64,000 bases of DNA, from assembly GCA_964411125.1 (NCBI GenBank), contig CAYPJU010000023.1, positions 1 through 64,000 on the forward strand, read 5' to 3'. Positions 60,951-64,000 of the stretch are shown piece by piece; the first letter of the stretch is position 1, and every line of letters begins with the position of its first letter. The notes beneath the pieces are model-generated. The model was not told where the DNA came from, searched no databases, and worked only from the letters and a program-made list of their open reading frames with translations. The position numbers were made by a program, and so were the translations under genes. Origin of the DNA: JBFIHF01 sp964411125. GTDB lineage: Bacteria; Myxococcota_A; Bradymonadia; Bradymonadales; Bradymonadaceae.

Positions 60951-62027
60951 TTGAAACACGTGGTCGTCGACGCACGGTGCATCGCCGCTCCCCAGGCGGG
61001 GATCGCGCGATACGGCATTTCGATCGTGCCGCGCCTGATCGCCCTGCGCCCCGACTGGCGTTGGACGGTCCTGCGTCACACGTCGAGCGACATCGACCTC
61101 GACCTACCTCTCAGCGTGATGCAACTGTGGTCGCAGGTTCCGATCGACTCGCTGCGCAATCACCTGTTCGGTCCGCGCGTCCGAGTCCCTCGGGCCGACG
61201 TCTACCACTCCCTGTTTCAGGTCGTCCCGCCGCGGGTTCGCGCGGACCGCATCGTGGTGACCGCCCACGATTTCATCGACATGGACCATTCCGGCGAAGT
61301 TCGGGACGACCCGATCGCCGCGGCCGCGCTCGGCGTCTACGCCGACCTCGCCTTTCGTGGGGCGATGCGCGCGGCGGACTCCGTCGTCGCGATCTCGGAG
61401 CCGACCGCCGTGCGCGCACGTCAACTGACCGACGCTCCCGTCGAGGTCGTCTGGCACGGCGTCGAACCCCGCTACTTCGAGCCGCCCCCCTCCCCCGACC
61501 GCATCGTCGACTGGCTGCGCCGCGACGGGCGGCGCTACGTCGTCGCGATCGGAAACGACAAGCCGTACAAGAACCTCGCCACCGCGGTGCGCGCGCTTCC
61601 CCACGCCCCGGGCCTCGATCTCGCCCTGGTCGGCAACTGCGACGGGCTCCGCCCCCTCGTCGAAGCCCTCAGACTCGACGATCGCGTCGCGTTCCTCGGA
61701 CACCTCGGCGACACCGACCTGCGCCGCGTTCTCGGCCAGGCCACCGCGTTCGTCTTCCCCTCGCTGCTGGAGGGGTTCGGGATGCCGCCCCTCGAAGCGA
61801 TGGCCCTCGGCATCCCCACCCTCGTCGCCGACGTCGAGCCGATGCGCTCCATCTGCAGCGACGCCGCGCTACGCTTCGAACCCACGGACGTCATCGCTCT
61901 CGCCGAGCTGATCTTGCAGGTCGCCTCGAACGACCACCTCGCCGGAACGCTTGGAACGCGAGGTCGTATACGGGCCCGCCAGTTCGACTGGGACGCCTGC
62001 GCCGAAAAGACGCTCGCCTTCTACTGA
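60951..62027 (+). CDS. Glycosyltransferase family 4 protein
   Basis: A 358-residue GT-B retaining glycosyltransferase: N-terminal VVVDARCIAAPQAGIARYG acceptor domain, and a C-terminal donor domain with VVAIGNDKPYKNL, LGHLGDTDLRRVLGQATAFV and FPSLLEGFGMPPLEAMALG (the EX7E motif of GT4). It likely adds a sugar to a lipid or polysaccharide. The track-preferred start is TTG at 60951; a GTG at 60960 is equally plausible. Probably co-transcribed with the PilZ gene. Confidence 0.85.
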   Translation: MKHVVVDARCIAAPQAGIARYGISIVPRLIALRPDWRWTVLRHTSSDIDLDLPLSVMQLWSQVPIDSLRNHLFGPRVRVPRADVYHSLFQVVPPRVRADRIVVTAHDFIDMDHSGEVRDDPIAAAALGVYADLAFRGAMRAADSVVAISEPTAVRARQLTDAPVEVVWHGVEPRYFEPPPSPDRIVDWLRRDGRRYVVAIGNDKPYKNLATAVRALPHAPGLDLALVGNCDGLRPLVEALRLDDRVAFLGHLGDTDLRRVLGQATAFVFPSLLEGFGMPPLEAMALGIPTLVADVEPMRSICSDAALRFEPTDVIALAELILQVASNDHLAGTLGTRGRIRARQFDWDACAEKTLAFY

Positions 62028-62084
62028 GGACTCGCTCGAAGGGATGGAAACCGCCGCTTTTCGGTGTTACCTTCCCCGCCGCTG

Positions 62085-62158
<74 letters not shown>

Positions 62159-62160
62159 TG

Positions 62161-62312
62161 ACCGGCGCTTCGCGCCGGTGGGGGACCGGCCTTCGGCCGG
62201 TGGGGGAACGGCGCTTTGCGCCGTTGGGGGACCGCGCTTCGCGCGGTGCGGAAGACCGGGCTCCGGACCGCCGGGCTCTGTCCCGGCGTGGAAGACCGGG
62301 CTCCGCCCCGGT
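62161..62312. repeat. Tandem array of short perfect hairpins
   Basis: Six or so consecutive palindromes. The first four are ACCGGCGC-TTC-GCGCCGGT (62161-62179), ACCGGCC-TTC-GGCCGGT (62185-62201), AACGGCGC-TTT-GCGCCGTT (62207-62225) and ACCGCGC-TTC-GCGCGGT (62231-62247), joined by runs of five G. The stems differ by paired changes, so structure rather than sequence is preserved. Then come a second class with GGAAG linkers: GCCGGG-N6-CCCGGC (62270-62287) and ACCGGG-CTCCGC-CCCGGT (62295-62312). Function unknown; possible tandem terminators, RNA-protecting structures or REP-like elements. Confidence 0.9.
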
Positions 62313-62330
62313 CCTCCGGGCGGCTCGTTT

Positions 62331-63914
62331 TCAGTCGTTCGGCGCGCCGTCGGCGATCCACTGGCGAATTCGTGCGACCTTGCCGGGGGGCATCAGCGTG
62401 GGGGAGTTGCGGGGCATGAAGGCGACGGCGCCCGCGTCCGTCTGAGGCTCGCACTCGGAGGTGATGCGATAGAGCCAGCTCCCCTCCGGGTTGCCGGGAT
62501 CGACGAGGGGAAGGGAAGTGTCGGCGCGCACCTCGTGCTCCAGCAGCTCGGCGTGCAAGTCCTCGGCGGTGAGGTCGAGCCCCGCCGCCGGGCTGTCGGC
62601 GTCGTGGCACGACGAGTACGCGCAGCTCGCGCCGAAGACGTCGACGCGAAGCGCCCCCAGGGTCGTCGCGCCATCGGGCTCCACGCCGTCGCGCTGGTCG
62701 ACGCACTCGGGGACGACGAAGTCCTCGCCGACCTCCGAACCCTCCGGAACATACAGTGGCGCCTCCACCTCTTCGGGCGTCGGGAGCGCCTGGTCGACCG
62801 TGTTCGGCAGCCAGAGGACCGAGCAGTCCCCGTACTTCGTCTCGATTCCGTCCACCGTATCGGTCTCGGGGTGGTCGAAGACGCTCGTGTTGAGCCGCAA
62901 CTGCGCGTCGGTGAACGCGAGCAGCGTGCACATCTCGTCGTCGCCCGTCAGTCCGTACCACGTCGTGGTGGGGTACGGGTTGAAGTACCCGCAGCTGAAG
63001 CGCAGTCCGGTGGCGCCGGTCAGGTCGATCGGCGGGTCGAACTCGATCCCGTTCGCTTCGGCATTGAACCCTTCGAGTTCCACGATCGTCTCTTCCCCGT
63101 CGGGTCGCACGACGTCGACGCGGAAGTAGTTTCCAAGCGCGTGGTAGTGCGGCAAGATCCAGTAGATCTTCGGCGCGAATTCCTCGCCCGTCTTTTGCTC
63201 GTAGCGCGGCTTCAGTGAACACGTCGTGTCGAACCGGACCTCCGATTCGCCGGGGATCCGAAGGTCCGAGTTGTCGAGCCGCCAGGGCACCGCGACCTGC
63301 TTCACGTCGCGTGGGTGCAACAGCTCGAGCCCCATCCGCGCCGTCGTGGTCAATGGCGTCGACGAGACGTTCAGCAGGTGTGCGCCGCCGATGATCTTGG
63401 AGCGCGGCGGGATCTTGATGACGACACCGTCGGTGAGCGCTTGCCGCTCGACGTACGCCTGCGTCGATTGCGCGAAGACCACGGCGCCGAACACCGCCCC
63501 CTCTCGCTCGCTGAAGCCGAGCTCGTCGCAGTCCTGAATCCCGTCGGGTCCCGTGAACTGCTCTTCGTCGACCGCGTACCAGTTCGAGTGGTGCCAGCCT
63601 CCGCGGTTCGCCTGCACCACCGCCTGCACGTAAAGCGGCTCGTCGTTGTTCAGCGTCCACTGGGCGCACGGATACTGCTCGCCACCCGGCGGGATCGTCC
63701 ACTCCCCGAAATCGAACGCGACCTGCGCCTTCGACAGCGCCTCCTCCATCCCCACGTCAGGCTGCTCGACGTCACCCCCGTCCGGCGTTTCCTCCCCGGA
63801 GTCCGCGGCCGTCACACCCGCGTCGGTACCCGACGGCACAGGCGCTCCCCCCTCGTCGCACGTGGCGGCGACCGAAAACAGCGCGACGATCACAATGGAT
63901 AGAAGTCGTCTCAT
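62331..63914 (-). CDS. Lipoprotein with copper-monooxygenase-like and CX4CH cytochrome-like regions
   Basis: A 527-residue lipoprotein (lipobox VAATC, Cys 19). After an acidic linker, residues about 65-350 look like the two-domain PHM/dopamine-beta-monooxygenase fold: GGWHHSNWYAVDEE (HH-type copper site), GGAHLLNVSSTPLTT, ILPHYHALGNYFRVDVV and FSCGYFNPYPTT. The C-terminal 120 residues resemble planctomycete-type cytochrome tails, with a CAYSSCHD (CX4CH) heme-like site and a late MPRNSPTLMPPGKVARI segment. Function is not established; redox surface enzyme is the inference. ATG 63914 is fixed by the signal peptide. Flanked on both sides by hairpin repeats in opposite orientation. Confidence 0.75.
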   Translation of the reverse strand: MRRLLSIVIVALFSVAATCDEGGAPVPSGTDAGVTAADSGEETPDGGDVEQPDVGMEEALSKAQVAFDFGEWTIPPGGEQYPCAQWTLNNDEPLYVQAVVQANRGGWHHSNWYAVDEEQFTGPDGIQDCDELGFSEREGAVFGAVVFAQSTQAYVERQALTDGVVIKIPPRSKIIGGAHLLNVSSTPLTTTARMGLELLHPRDVKQVAVPWRLDNSDLRIPGESEVRFDTTCSLKPRYEQKTGEEFAPKIYWILPHYHALGNYFRVDVVRPDGEETIVELEGFNAEANGIEFDPPIDLTGATGLRFSCGYFNPYPTTTWYGLTGDDEMCTLLAFTDAQLRLNTSVFDHPETDTVDGIETKYGDCSVLWLPNTVDQALPTPEEVEAPLYVPEGSEVGEDFVVPECVDQRDGVEPDGATTLGALRVDVFGASCAYSSCHDADSPAAGLDLTAEDLHAELLEHEVRADTSLPLVDPGNPEGSWLYRITSECEPQTDAGAVAFMPRNSPTLMPPGKVARIRQWIADGAPND

Positions 63915-63957
63915 CGATACTGAAACCAGTACCCGACCCGGACATTCCATGCAATTA

Positions 63958-64000
63958 GCGCGCTTCGCGCGGTGTTGGACCGGGGCGGAGCCCGGTCTTC
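63958..64000. repeat. Second hairpin cluster, inverted relative to the tRNA array
   Basis: CGCGC-TTC-GCGCG (63959-63971) followed by ACCGGG-GCGGAG-CCCGGT (63979-63996). The last 24 bases of the window (63977-64000) are the exact reverse complement of 62291-62314 in the first array. The cluster runs off the window edge. Confidence 0.85.

Noticed and set aside
62161..62312. CRISPR array
   Set aside because: Units are self-complementary with constant G5 linkers and different stems; there are no unique spacers or cas genes.

Overview
The window is GC-rich (about two thirds G+C by eye) bacterial chromosomal DNA, packed with long ORFs on both strands. The gene content points to a Myxococcota-type (former deltaproteobacterial) predator or social bacterium, perhaps a Bradymonadia or Sandaracinaceae relative. 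Supporting signs are Hanks-type Ser/Thr kinases, an FHA-sigma54 activator, a PP2C phosphatase, a myxobacterial-type PilZ protein, a bacteriophytochrome, and about a dozen lipoproteins with EGF-like, RCC1, ELWxTDGT, DNDGDG-type and low-complexity Asn/Gly/Ser or Pro-Glu segments. This placement is inferred from gene style; there is no rRNA or marker gene to prove it. No phage, plasmid, IS element or CRISPR array was seen.

Layout. 1-4.1 kb (minus): cell-wall operon uppS-thiD-murF/alr with overlapping starts; murF and alr are one fused ORF. 4.3-9.1 kb (plus): a spermidine-synthase-like protein, a lipoprotein, and a MacB/LolCDE-type ABC exporter whose permease carries an unusual Cys-rich insert. 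9.2-13.6 kb: zinc-ribbon Ser/Thr kinase with a propeller-like tail, tlyA, an MJ1255-type glycosyltransferase and a small HAD protein. 13.6-18.4 kb: bacteriophytochrome kinase translationally coupled to its heme oxygenase, cysS, and a small membrane protein. 18.4-28.4 kb (minus): a membrane-anchored coiled-coil protein with repeated TQVMS motifs, then two pairs of lipoproteins. 28.5-35.5 kb: penicillin-acylase-family hydrolase, SLC13-type transporter, then a phosphosignalling cluster (kinase, FHA-sigma54 regulator, PP2C). 35.7-41.3 kb: EGF/RCC1 lipoprotein, a repeat-rich 0.5-kb intergenic stretch, a Pro-Glu-repeat extensin-like peptidase-fold lipoprotein, and a three-gene envelope operon.

41.4-47.4 kb (minus): a coherent zinc-uptake operon with a ZIP-like permease, a His-rich exported protein, an outer-membrane barrel, a ZnuA-like binding protein, a His-rich lipoprotein and ZnuC/ZnuB-like ABC subunits. 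Most junctions overlap. 47.5-54.4 kb: an RNA m5U methyltransferase with a C-terminal extension, a LysR/GST/luciferase-fold gene group, a HAD-IB phosphatase and pcrA. 54.7-60.1 kb: a CrtI/RetSat-like oxidoreductase, a SUMF1-type lipoprotein, a small anchored protein and an ELWxTDGT lipoprotein. 60.6-62.2 kb: PilZ, a GT4 glycosyltransferase and tRNA-Arg(UCU).

The most unusual non-coding signal is at the right end. Directly after the tRNA lies a tandem array of short perfect hairpins, each with a different stem but a conserved ACC...GGT frame, a TTC-type triloop and G5 linkers. A second cluster in opposite orientation begins at the window edge. The two bracket a lipoprotein that combines a copper-monooxygenase-like region with a CX4CH cytochrome-like tail.
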